Shown in pieces: positions 34,643 to 42,380 of a DNA stretch of 64,000 nt. Each line of letters begins with the position of its first letter. The stretch's first letter is position 1. The stretch is from UBA3937 sp050951585. GTDB taxonomy: Bacteria > Bacillota > Peptococcia > DRI-13 > DTU073. The stretch lies in the NCBI GenBank assembly GCA_050951585.1, contig JBMNJI010000006.1, forward strand, positions 509,141 to 573,140, in the 5' to 3' direction. The position numbers and the translations under genes are program-made. The notes under the pieces are model-generated. The model saw nothing but the letters and a program-made list of their open reading frames with translations. It had not been told where the DNA came from and did no database searches.

Positions 34643-35326
34643 TTAATCCTGCTCTTTTAAGGTGTATCCGATTCCCCTGACCGTATGCAATAACCGTTTC
34701 TCCCCGTTTTCCTCCAGCTTCTGGCGGAGATAGCCGATATAAACCTCGAGGACATTGGATTCACCCTGGTAATCATAACCCCAGACCGTATCCATGATCT
34801 TTTCGCGGGTCAGAATCTGGCGGGGGTTTTTCAAAAAATAAGCCAGTAATTCATACTCTTTGGCGGTAAGACTAAGCTCCCGCTCCCCGCGCCAGGCCTG
34901 ATATGTTTCCGGGTTGAGCTTCAAATCACTGAAAGACAATACTGTCTCCTCTGTCTCCCGGTAACGACGCAATAAAACCCTCACCCTTGCCAATAATTCC
35001 TCCAGGGCAAATGGTTTAATCAGATAATCATCCGCTCCGCAATCCAACCCTTTCACACGGTCCTTTACCTCATCCCGCGCCGTAAGCATGAGAATTGCGG
35101 TCTGCACCTCTTTTTTCAGGAGGCGGCACACTTCAAAGCCATCCATCTCCGGTAGCATGATATCCAAAATCACTACCTGCGGCCTTTCCCTGACTGCTAA
35201 TTCCCAACCCTTCATCCCGTCATCAGCGGCAAGAACACTATACCCGGCATAAGACAAGCTTCGGACCAGCATCGCTCTGATTTTTGGGTCATCATCTATG
35301 ACAACGATCTTTTCTTTGGCCATCAT
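34643..35326 (-). CDS. OmpR/PhoB-family response regulator
   Basis: 227 residues. The receiver domain has VVIDDDPKIR, the phospho-acceptor in LDIMLPEMDGFEV, and the conserved Lys in YLIKPFALEELLARV. The C-terminal winged helix includes LTAKEYELLAYFLKNP and VYIGYLRQKLEENG. AAAGGATGATC precedes the ATG. It opens the regulator-kinase-HtrA block and presumably activates it. Confidence 0.94.
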   Translation of the reverse strand: MMAKEKIVVIDDDPKIRAMLVRSLSYAGYSVLAADDGMKGWELAVRERPQVVILDIMLPEMDGFEVCRLLKKEVQTAILMLTARDEVKDRVKGLDCGADDYLIKPFALEELLARVRVLLRRYRETEETVLSFSDLKLNPETYQAWRGERELSLTAKEYELLAYFLKNPRQILTREKIMDTVWGYDYQGESNVLEVYIGYLRQKLEENGEKRLLHTVRGIGYTLKEQD

Positions 35327-35402
35327 TTGATCATCCTTTAATACTCCATCGTTTTATTGCTATTATTTTCATTTTACCATATTCACGTACACAATTGAAA
35401 AA

Positions 35403-35446
35403 GAAACAGCCTTCGTTCGCTCAAAGGGCAAACAAAGGCTGTTTTT
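35403..35446 (-). terminator. Terminator after the nicotinate phosphoribosyltransferase gene
   Basis: AAACAGCCTT/AAGGCTGTTT stem with a long loop and T-runs, between the stop at 35516 and the response regulator gene. Confidence 0.8.
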
Positions 35447-35515
35447 CATGCTTATTTTTTATCTCAAAATCTACCTGGACAGATTGGAACAGCAAATTTC
35501 GGCCCATTCTCCTTT

Positions 35516-36553
35516 TTAAAGCATTCTCTTTAAACGTTCATTGGGAATAATGCCGGGAATCCGGCCGCGCTTGGCAATCGGCCTGCCTTCGATCTCCTTT
35601 AAATCCATGGTCATTTCAATGGGAGATGCCGCCGAAATATAACTTCCTACCCCAAAAGCGTGAGCCCCGGCCTCTTTTAACAGTCTGATCCGCTCGGGGG
35701 ATAAGCCGCCGGAAACAAAAATCTTCACATGGGAAAAACCTTTTTGATCCAAACGTGCTCTTACTTCTTGCACTAATTGGGGGGTAACCCCTCCTCTTTC
35801 ACTGGGCGTATCCAAACGAACACCCTGCAAATTGGTCCCTAATGCTTCAGCAACACGGAGGCTTTCCTCCGCTTCATCCTTAAATGTGTCAATTAAAACG
35901 GTGCGTGGTTCGCCCGAAGGCATAATATCATGATATGCTTTGGCTACCTTCACCGAATCGCCCATAATTAAAAAGATCGCATGTGGCACGGTGCCCGCGG
36001 GCTCTTTCCCGGCTAGTTTTGCCCCGAGAATACAGCTTGCTCCGTCTGCACCACCAATAATCGCGGCTCTTTCCATGACGGGAGCAATGGCCGGATGAAC
36101 ATGTCTGGCCCCAAAACAAAGCATCAGACTATCCCCTGCCGCCTCCTTCGCTTCCCGGGCGGCGGTTGCCCAACCGCTGGAGCTGGCGAAGATTCCCAGA
36201 AGCGCTGTTTCGTAAATCCCGAAATCCGCATATTTACCTTCAATCCGCATCACGACTTCTTTGGGCTCAAAAAAATCCCCTTCCTTTAAAGACCACACTT
36301 TGACATCACAGTTTTGGAAGAGTGCCATTACTTCCGGTACACCGGCTAAAAGACCGCCGCGACGCGCAAATACTTCCGCTGTAACAACTGTGTCCTTTAA
36401 GCCACTTTTCTCCAGAATCTCTTGCGTTTTCACAAAATATACATCGGTTGTTGCCCCTTGCACTATTTCCTCATGCTCTGCCGAAAATAGGATTCTGCCT
36501 TTTTCAGGTTTCAAAGCATAAACCTGAGCAAGCGTTGATATTCTTTCCTTCAT
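35516..36553 (-). CDS. pncB: Nicotinate phosphoribosyltransferase
   Basis: 345 residues of the type II phosphoribosyltransferase fold. It would join nicotinate and PRPP to nicotinate mononucleotide in NAD salvage. Evidence includes VFARRGGLLAGVPEV near the N-terminal barrel entry, FGARHVHPAIAPVMERAA, GTVPHAIFLIMGD, LIDTFKDEAEESLRVAE, LDTPSERGGVTPQLVQEVR and the phosphate-binding FVSGGLSPERIRLLKEAG. The protein is shorter than PncB of E. coli and resembles the compact Firmicutes/archaeal form. The start has AGGAGGT. Quinolinate phosphoribosyltransferase is a weaker alternative. Confidence 0.87.
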   Translation of the reverse strand: MKERISTLAQVYALKPEKGRILFSAEHEEIVQGATTDVYFVKTQEILEKSGLKDTVVTAEVFARRGGLLAGVPEVMALFQNCDVKVWSLKEGDFFEPKEVVMRIEGKYADFGIYETALLGIFASSSGWATAAREAKEAAGDSLMLCFGARHVHPAIAPVMERAAIIGGADGASCILGAKLAGKEPAGTVPHAIFLIMGDSVKVAKAYHDIMPSGEPRTVLIDTFKDEAEESLRVAEALGTNLQGVRLDTPSERGGVTPQLVQEVRARLDQKGFSHVKIFVSGGLSPERIRLLKEAGAHAFGVGSYISAASPIEMTMDLKEIEGRPIAKRGRIPGIIPNERLKRML

Positions 36554-36596
36554 TTTCTACCTCCTATAAGCTTCTTCCATCCGGTTTTTTGTTGCG

Positions 36597-37157
36597 CTAG
36601 TTTTGATAGATTTTTTTATAGATTTGATAATTAAAAAGGACTCGGTCTACATATTCCCTGGTTTCTTTATAAGGTATTTGCTGAATATCCTCTAATTCTC
36701 CGGTCCAGTTTCCTTCTGTCATCCATCTTCTTACCTTATACTCACCGGCGTTATATGCCGCCAGCACTTTCACCGTATTGCCTGCAAAATTCCGGTTTAA
36801 ATAAGCAAGATACCAAATCCCCATCGGGATGTTATAGCTTGGACTATATAGTTTTTCCGCGGTATAATCCTTGATTTTCATCTTTTCCGCAATCCAGCTT
36901 CCGGTCTCCGGCATGATTTGCATTAGTCCCCGCGCTCCCACCGGAGATTGCGCCGTCGAGAGAAATCTGCTTTCCGCCTTAATGATGGCTAGAACCAGAA
37001 AATGATCCACCTCATAGCTGGCACAATTCTGCAACACCAACTCGCGATGCGGAAAGGGATATAATTTTTGCAAAAACCAGGAACTGGTAAGGATATATAT
37101 AAAAAATAAGCCTACAAGGAGGACTAGCCCCACTTTTTTAAGCGCTTTTTTATACAA
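36597..37157 (-). CDS. Membrane-anchored lytic transglycosylase (SLT domain)
   Basis: 186 residues from a TTG at 37157, 7 nt after GGGAGG; an upstream GTG overlaps that site. One N-terminal helix (VGLVLLVGLFFIYIL) anchors it. The Slt70-type domain follows: AIIKAESRF with the catalytic Glu, SPVGARGLMQIMPETG, and AYNAGEYKVRRWM. It cleaves glycan strands of peptidoglycan to 1,6-anhydro products. In this lineage the gene commonly sits next to coaE, mutM and polA. Here coaE is adjacent, but mutM and polA are separated by the inserted HExxH family cluster. Confidence 0.9.
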   Translation of the reverse strand: MYKKALKKVGLVLLVGLFFIYILTSSWFLQKLYPFPHRELVLQNCASYEVDHFLVLAIIKAESRFLSTAQSPVGARGLMQIMPETGSWIAEKMKIKDYTAEKLYSPSYNIPMGIWYLAYLNRNFAGNTVKVLAAYNAGEYKVRRWMTEGNWTGELEDIQQIPYKETREYVDRVLFNYQIYKKIYQN

Positions 37158-37250
37158 TCTCGTTCCTCCCACTTGTTTACGCTGTCACGTCTTTCTGTTA
37201 TTCACTGCTCCACTATTAAATTTATTACATACTTAATCCTTATTTAATAC

Positions 37251-37847
37251 TTACTTTACGAGTTGTTTCCATAAGATATGTATCCTTTGGTTTGTCTCAA
37301 GCATTCCCCCGCTGTTATCAATAATCCTGTGCGCATATTTTCTCTTTTCGGCCAGGGGCATCTGCGCTTGCAGCCGTTGCCGTGCTTCCTCTTCGCTTAG
37401 ATCATCTCTTGCTCTTAGTCGGCTGATCTGTAATTCTTCCGGTACCTCAACCAGCCAAACCTCATCCACAAGCTCGGCCATCCCCGTCTCCAGCAAAAGC
37501 GGGGCATCAACCACAATGAGAGACACATCCTTTTGCGCGCGGTATTTATTTATCTCTTCCAGAATTCTGGCATGAATCTTTGGATGCATGATCTTATTCA
37601 AAGCTTCTCTTTTTTGCGGATCACGAAAAATCACTTGCCCCAGTTCTTTTCTTTTTAAAGAACCATCCTCACGCACTATCTCATAACCAAAACACCTGAC
37701 AATTTCTTGCCAGGCAGGACTTTGCGGATAAACAAGTTCTCGGGCCACAGCGTCCGCATCTATTATCCTTGCACCAAGCTCGCGTAATGTTTGGGAAACG
37801 AAGCTTTTTCCCGCAGCAATGCCTCCGGTTAAACCAATTACCAGCAC
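37251..37847 (-). CDS. coaE: Dephospho-CoA kinase
   Basis: 198 residues. It carries out the last step of CoA synthesis. The P-loop is GLTGGIAAGKS, followed by IIDADAVARELVYP, HPKIHARILEEI, VDAPLLLETG and RLRARDDLSEEEARQRL, all typical of CoaE. The start is a GTG with a weak upstream GGGAG. The usual neighbours mutM and polA lie upstream beyond about 4.4 kb of repeat-rich genes. Confidence 0.94.
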   Translation of the reverse strand: MLVIGLTGGIAAGKSFVSQTLRELGARIIDADAVARELVYPQSPAWQEIVRCFGYEIVREDGSLKRKELGQVIFRDPQKREALNKIMHPKIHARILEEINKYRAQKDVSLIVVDAPLLLETGMAELVDEVWLVEVPEELQISRLRARDDLSEEEARQRLQAQMPLAEKRKYAHRIIDNSGGMLETNQRIHILWKQLVK

Positions 37848-37894
37848 TTCACTTCTGCTGCTCCCTTCGCAAATATTATTTTTATCATACCTAT

Positions 37895-38503
37895 TTATTT
37901 TGTTAATAGCAAGGATTTTTCATCAAAAATATCATTAAACCAGTTGGAAGCATTTTTGTCCAGATATTCTCCATAATAGCCTAGCCCGTCAGGCTGCCCA
38001 TCTTTGTTCACATCATCGTATTTCGAGCCGTCAACTCTGATCGCTATATTATTCTTATGACGTATGATGTTTTCCAACTTAATTGTACCGGCCTCTTCTT
38101 CTGATATATTAGCGGAAAAAACGCCTTTATCCAAACGTAAACTATGCGTTAATTCATGAGACAAAGCAGTATTCGGAAAAGAGGTAACATTATATATTGC
38201 ATTGGCTTTATCCCCAATTATAACTAACGACCCCTTGAGGGGGACATAGATCTGATATCCTTTACTGCTATTTGGCAAATTATAAATATATGTAGTGTGG
38301 TTTGCCTTAATTAAATTATCGATCACAATACTATATTCTTGCGATTTGCTCAGATCCTCCGGAACACTGCTATTCCAGAGAACACAACCCTTGTCATCAA
38401 TATAGTACTGTTTGCTGGAAAGACTGTTAAGGAGATTTTCAAAATACTTATGATCTCCTGATTTAACAATAAGCCTTGAAGAAGGCTCCTTTTTAAGATT
38501 CAA
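37895..38503 (-). CDS. Truncated copy of the HExxH domain family (third paralogue)
   Basis: 202 residues corresponding only to the C-terminal domain of the two larger neighbours. It begins exactly at their shared PPSQLRVKKGD-type boundary (here EPSSRLIVKSGD) and has no signal peptide or SGIK repeats. It keeps the zincin-like motif LSHELTHSLR, the downstream EEEAGTIKLENIIRH, IRVDG, and the calcium-loop-like DVNKDGQPDG with YGEY. The start would be a TTG at 38503 without a proper ribosome binding site, only 54 bp after the stop of the upstream paralogue. It is likely a 5'-deleted duplicate, perhaps expressed by read-through. Confidence 0.65.
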   Translation of the reverse strand: MNLKKEPSSRLIVKSGDHKYFENLLNSLSSKQYYIDDKGCVLWNSSVPEDLSKSQEYSIVIDNLIKANHTTYIYNLPNSSKGYQIYVPLKGSLVIIGDKANAIYNVTSFPNTALSHELTHSLRLDKGVFSANISEEEAGTIKLENIIRHKNNIAIRVDGSKYDDVNKDGQPDGLGYYGEYLDKNASNWFNDIFDEKSLLLTK

Positions 38504-38557
38504 CAGCGGAATTTTACTCTTAAGTGGGGCTAATTGCTGGTCCGCCTTTGACCCGGT

Positions 38558-40501
38558 TTAGTTTTTAGTATTATTCAAAAAGTCACTAAACCAATTCTGA
38601 TCACTATAGTAATATTGCCCATAACTGCCGTCTCCATCAGGAAAACCATTTTTATCGATATCATCCGTAGTCGGGCCATCACTTCTCATCGGGTAATCGG
38701 TTTGATAACGGAACAGGTTTTCCAGGCTAATTACAGAGCCTTCTTCATCAAGGATGCCTAGTCCTTCATACGGAGCTTTCGTTAAATTGTACTGTACCCG
38801 TAAACTATGCGCTAATTCATGGGGGAGAACATAATCAGGATGATGAGGGTCAACACCTGAAACGCCCGGGATTCCCCCTAATGCAACTATACAGCCTGCA
38901 TCTACCTCTTGCATATATGAATCAGTGGATGGCATACTTGCATTATAAAATATACCTGTAGGTTTATCCGCTTTAATAAGACTGTTGACAAGGGAACTAT
39001 GCTCACGCGAATTCTTGACTTTCACCGCCGCATCGGGATCAGGGAAAATTTGACCATCCTCGGTGGCATAGTATTGCTGAAAGGATACATTATTAAGCAT
39101 ACTTACTACATCCTGGGGATTACCCTCTAAAACCCAAAGTTGTGAAGGCTGAAACGTTTCGCTATTAAATATTTTAATGCTGGAGAGGTCTTTGGTGATG
39201 CCGGAAGTAAGCACAGTACCAGGTAAATTACCCTTAGAAAGATAACCCATGATGCCACTGCCCCCAGCACCAGTAAGCGATATGGTGGGAATACCACTCT
39301 TCAGGCCGGCAAGCGCCTTGCTCTTAAGTGTGCCTGCTACGGCAAGGGCATTATTCTTAATACTTGATAAACCACTGATTCCCTTTGCTAAATCATTTTT
39401 TATACCGGATAAATCGCTTTCTATCCCAGATAAACTACTTTTTATGCCAGAAAGTGTATTTGAGACGCTGGGAATACCGGTAAGCGCAATGGTGGGAACA
39501 CCGTTCTTCAGCCCAGCAATGGCGGTGCTAGGAATACCGCTCTTCAGGTCGGCAAGCGCCTTGCTTTTCAGTGTACTGGCGATGCCCAGTGTACTATTCT
39601 TAATACTTGATAAACCACTGATTCTCTTTGCTAAATCATTTTTTATCCCGGATAAATCACTTTTTATCCCAGATAAACTACTTTTTATGCCAGAAAGTGT
39701 ATTTGAGACACCGGGAATACCGGTAAGCGCAATGGTGGGAACACCGTTCTTCAGCCCAGCAATGGCGATGCTAGGAATACCGCTCTTCAGGTCGGCAAGC
39801 GCCTTGCTTTTCAGTGTACTGGCGATGCCCAGCGTACTATTCTTAATACTTGATAAACCACTGATTCTCTTTGCTAAATCATTTTTTATCCCGGATAAAT
39901 CACTTTTTATCCCGGATAAATCACTTTTTATCCCGGATAAATCACTTTTTATCCCAGATAAACTACTTTTTATGCCAGAAAGTGTATTTGAGACACCGGG
40001 AATGCCGGTAAGCGCGATGCTAGGAATACCGCTCTTCAGACCGGTAATGGCGATGCTAGGAATACCGCTCTTCAGTCCCGCAAGCGCCTTGCTCTTAAGT
40101 GTGCCTGCTACGGCAAGGGCATTATTCTTAATACCAAGTGAACTACTCTTTGGTATGCTATTTTTTATGCCGGAAAGACTTATACCGGTTTTTATTCCTG
40201 AAAGGGTACTTGAGATGCCGGGAAGGCTATTCTTAATACCGGAAAGTGAACTTGAGATGCCCGTGTATTTATTGCTAAGCTTTGCTTGGTAGTTGTTTAT
40301 TCCACTTTGTATGTTAGAAATCTTTTCGTTTTTATAATTTGATGCCTTGCCCAGCGTATCCTCATAAAACATTCTTGCCTTTGTTAAAATACTGTCAATG
40401 AAAGAACCATTATCAGCAGCGAGAACACTGCCTGGTACACATAGTGAAGTGATAATGAAGAACAGGAGAACCAGTTTTACCTTAGGGTTTTTTTCGTTCA
40501 T
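38558..40501 (-). CDS. Secreted SGIK-heptad-repeat protein with C-terminal HExxH domain
   Basis: 647 residues. Signal peptide (cleaved near VLAA), a helical lead of ~60 residues, then a repeat stalk to about residue 430 built of 7-residue SGIKSDL units and 243-bp repeats carrying LKSGIP and IALTGIPGVSNTLSGIK. The C-terminal ~200 residues form a globular domain: SQLWVLEGNPQDVVSML, HSSLVNSLIKADKPTG, LPHELAHSLR (HExxH), DEEGSVISLENLFRY, YPMRSDG, and DIDKNGFPDGDG with YGQY. The HExxH plus downstream E-E-N-R pattern recalls the M91/NleD effector-protease clan. I infer a surface or secreted metalloprotease held on a coiled-coil stalk; substrate unknown. Confidence 0.7.
   Translation of the reverse strand: MNEKNPKVKLVLLFFIITSLCVPGSVLAADNGSFIDSILTKARMFYEDTLGKASNYKNEKISNIQSGINNYQAKLSNKYTGISSSLSGIKNSLPGISSTLSGIKTGISLSGIKNSIPKSSSLGIKNNALAVAGTLKSKALAGLKSGIPSIAITGLKSGIPSIALTGIPGVSNTLSGIKSSLSGIKSDLSGIKSDLSGIKSDLSGIKNDLAKRISGLSSIKNSTLGIASTLKSKALADLKSGIPSIAIAGLKNGVPTIALTGIPGVSNTLSGIKSSLSGIKSDLSGIKNDLAKRISGLSSIKNSTLGIASTLKSKALADLKSGIPSTAIAGLKNGVPTIALTGIPSVSNTLSGIKSSLSGIESDLSGIKNDLAKGISGLSSIKNNALAVAGTLKSKALAGLKSGIPTISLTGAGGSGIMGYLSKGNLPGTVLTSGITKDLSSIKIFNSETFQPSQLWVLEGNPQDVVSMLNNVSFQQYYATEDGQIFPDPDAAVKVKNSREHSSLVNSLIKADKPTGIFYNASMPSTDSYMQEVDAGCIVALGGIPGVSGVDPHHPDYVLPHELAHSLRVQYNLTKAPYEGLGILDEEGSVISLENLFRYQTDYPMRSDGPTTDDIDKNGFPDGDGSYGQYYYSDQNWFSDFLNNTKN
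39481..39966. repeat. 243-bp tandem repeats in the stalk region
   Basis: The block beginning TAAGCGCAATGGTGGG occurs at 39481 and again at 39724, a 243-bp (81-codon) period, with a few substitutions. Short 21-bp SGIKSDL units are additionally expanded near 39890-39960. Confidence 0.8.
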
Positions 40502-40540
40502 TTCAAACCGCCTCCCAGTTATATTATTCCCTTAATTCAT

Positions 40541-40569
40541 ATTTTAGCATATTTTTTTGAATATTCCAA
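40541..40569 (-). promoter_or_regulatory. Conserved promoter of the 38558-40501 gene with GAATATTC palindrome
   Basis: Reverse strand: TTGGAA, 17-nt spacer, TAAAAT (40541-40546 as ATTTTA on the plus strand). GAATATTC overlaps the -35. The same arrangement precedes the paralogue at 42259. Confidence 0.65.
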
Positions 40570-40619
40570 GCATTTTACGCACCTACTTTAAAATTAATCC
40601 AGCCGCATTTTTAGCACAA

Positions 40620-40652
40620 AAAGAACGGCGGTTTTTTACTCCGCCGCAGTAA
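40620..40652 (-). terminator. Terminator after the 40676-42259 gene
   Basis: A CGGCGG/CCGCCG stem is followed on the reverse strand by TTCTTTTT. Confidence 0.75.
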
Positions 40653-40675
40653 AACATCCTTATAGCAATAAGTTG

Positions 40676-42259
40676 TTATTTACTATTAATATTGTTTGCA
40701 TAGTATTCGTCCCACCAGTACTGGTTGTTAGGATCAAAATATTCACCATACCTGCCGTTCCCATCAGGTTGCCCATCATTATTAATATCATCCAATTTGG
40801 AACCGTCATCTCTCATTGGATAGCCAAATAAATTACGATGCCAGTTTTCCTCACGAATTGCGCGAGCTTCTTCATCTTTTCTACCTTCTTTGGTAGTCGT
40901 ATCCATGCCTAATCCTTCTTCATGACTAAAAGTATGAAGAAATTCGTGTAACGTCGTGATATCAAGATCAAACAAGTTACCACTAGTCGTAATCGCCGGG
41001 ATTTTCCCTAATGTAATCTTGTTTTTCTCCTTACTATGATCTACCCTTGAAATCGAGGCCAGCTCATCTTCATAAAGCCATATTTCTGTTGGCGTCTTTG
41101 CATTAATAATACTTTCAATAACAATGCTATAATTAGACGATTTATTGGGATCCTCCTTAGCTCCGGGATCCATCAAAACATAACCGTCGTCATCAATATA
41201 AACCGGCCGGCTGGAAAAATTGTTAAGCACATATTCAATGACATCTTTATCACCTTTCTTAACCCTTAGTTGTGAAGGTGGATTTAAAGCTTTACTAACA
41301 CTTGAGATATCAGGGAGAACACCGGCAACGGCCACTGTAGGAACGTAGCTCTTGGCAAGTCTACTTGCTAAGCCGAGAGCACTACTTGACAAACTACCGA
41401 TATCCTTCGGTAAACCGGCTTTTATGCCGGAAAGACCACTTTTTATACTGGAAAGTGTGCCGGCTATACCAGCAGAAACACCGGTATTTGTTGGTATATA
41501 TTTTTTTATACCCGCAAGCTTTTGACTGCCTATTTCTGATATTTTACTCGCTATGCCGGAAAAGCTCTTAACTCCCGATAATGAACCTGTACCGGAAACG
41601 CCGGTAAGGGCTACGGTTGGAACATAGCTCTTGGAAAGTCTACTTGCTAAGCCGAGAGCACTACTTGACAAACTACCGATATCCTTCGGTAAACCGGCTT
41701 TTATGCCGGAAAGACCACTTTTTATACTGGAAAGTGTGCCGGCTATACCAGCAGAAACACCGGTATTTGTTGGTATATATTTTTTTATACCCGCAAGCTT
41801 TTGACTGCCTATTTCTGATATTTTACTCGCTATGCCGGAAAAGCTCTTAACTCCCGATAATGAACCTGTACCGGAAACGCCGGTAAGGGCTACGGTTGGA
41901 ACATAGCTCTTGGAAAGTCTACTTGCTAAGCCGAGAGCACTACTTGACAAACTACCGATATCCTTCGGTAAACCGGCTTTTATGCCGGAAAGACCACTTT
42001 TTATACCGGAAAGTGAACTTTTCACGTTCGTGTATTTCGTTTGATAATCGTTTATTTTGTTTTGGATGCCGGATATCTTTGCGTTTTTATAATCTGACGC
42101 CTTGTTCAAAGTATTCTCATAAGCATTCTTTGCCTTTGATAAAAAAGAGTCGATTATACCATCACCAGCAGCCAAAGCCCTGCCTGGCAGGCAGAGCGAA
42201 GTGATAATATATACCAGAAGAAGCCCCTTACAGTACCTTTTTAGCCTTTTTTCGTTCAT
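40676..42259 (-). CDS. Secreted repeat protein with HExxH domain, second full-length paralogue
   Basis: 527 residues. Signal peptide ending ALAAGDG, a helical lead (ASDYKNAKISGIQNKINDYQ) shared with the neighbour, then 93-residue repeats in which SGIKSGLSGIKAGLPKDIG is followed by SKSYVPTVALTGVSG and SFSGIASKISEIG. The globular end has SQLRVKKGDKDVIEYVL, YIDDDGYVL, TLHEFLHTFSHEEG (HExxH), DEEARAIREENWHRN, YPMRDDG and DINNDGQPDGNG with YGEY. The zincin-like signature and the DxNxDG calcium-type loop are conserved with both neighbours although the stalks differ, so the domain is the functional unit. Enzymatic activity is inferred, not shown. Confidence 0.7.
   Translation of the reverse strand: MNEKRLKRYCKGLLLVYIITSLCLPGRALAAGDGIIDSFLSKAKNAYENTLNKASDYKNAKISGIQNKINDYQTKYTNVKSSLSGIKSGLSGIKAGLPKDIGSLSSSALGLASRLSKSYVPTVALTGVSGTGSLSGVKSFSGIASKISEIGSQKLAGIKKYIPTNTGVSAGIAGTLSSIKSGLSGIKAGLPKDIGSLSSSALGLASRLSKSYVPTVALTGVSGTGSLSGVKSFSGIASKISEIGSQKLAGIKKYIPTNTGVSAGIAGTLSSIKSGLSGIKAGLPKDIGSLSSSALGLASRLAKSYVPTVAVAGVLPDISSVSKALNPPSQLRVKKGDKDVIEYVLNNFSSRPVYIDDDGYVLMDPGAKEDPNKSSNYSIVIESIINAKTPTEIWLYEDELASISRVDHSKEKNKITLGKIPAITTSGNLFDLDITTLHEFLHTFSHEEGLGMDTTTKEGRKDEEARAIREENWHRNLFGYPMRDDGSKLDDINNDGQPDGNGRYGEYFDPNNQYWWDEYYANNINSK
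41337..42010. repeat. 279-bp near-identical tandem repeats (2.4 copies)
   Basis: Copies are spaced exactly 279 bp (for example matching blocks at 41365, 41644 and 41923) and are almost identical over their length, so they arose recently. The third copy is partial. The period is 93 codons, so copy number changes keep the frame. Confidence 0.85.
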
Positions 42260-42296
42260 GTTGTCGCCGTCCCCCTTAATTTATTCATCATTCTGT

Positions 42297-42325
42297 ATTT
42301 TAACATACTTTTTCGAATATTCCAA
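42297..42325 (-). promoter_or_regulatory. Conserved promoter of the 40676-42259 gene with GAATATTC palindrome
   Basis: Reverse strand TTGGAA, 17-nt spacer, TAAAAT, with GAATATTC overlapping the -35 and conserved flanking GCGCA. It matches the promoter at 40541-40569. Confidence 0.65.
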
Positions 42326-42380
42326 GCGTTTGCGCACCAGTTTTTAAACTAAAAGAACATCCTTAAGCCCATTTCCTCCC

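Noticed and set aside
39249..40292. 347-codon forward ORF opposite the SGIK-repeat gene
   Set aside because: It is the complement of a repetitive coding stalk, so its length comes from repeat periodicity; no ribosome binding site or signal is seen.
41337..42010. CRISPR-like array
   Set aside because: The repeats are 279 bp, contiguous, in frame and coding, with no spacers.
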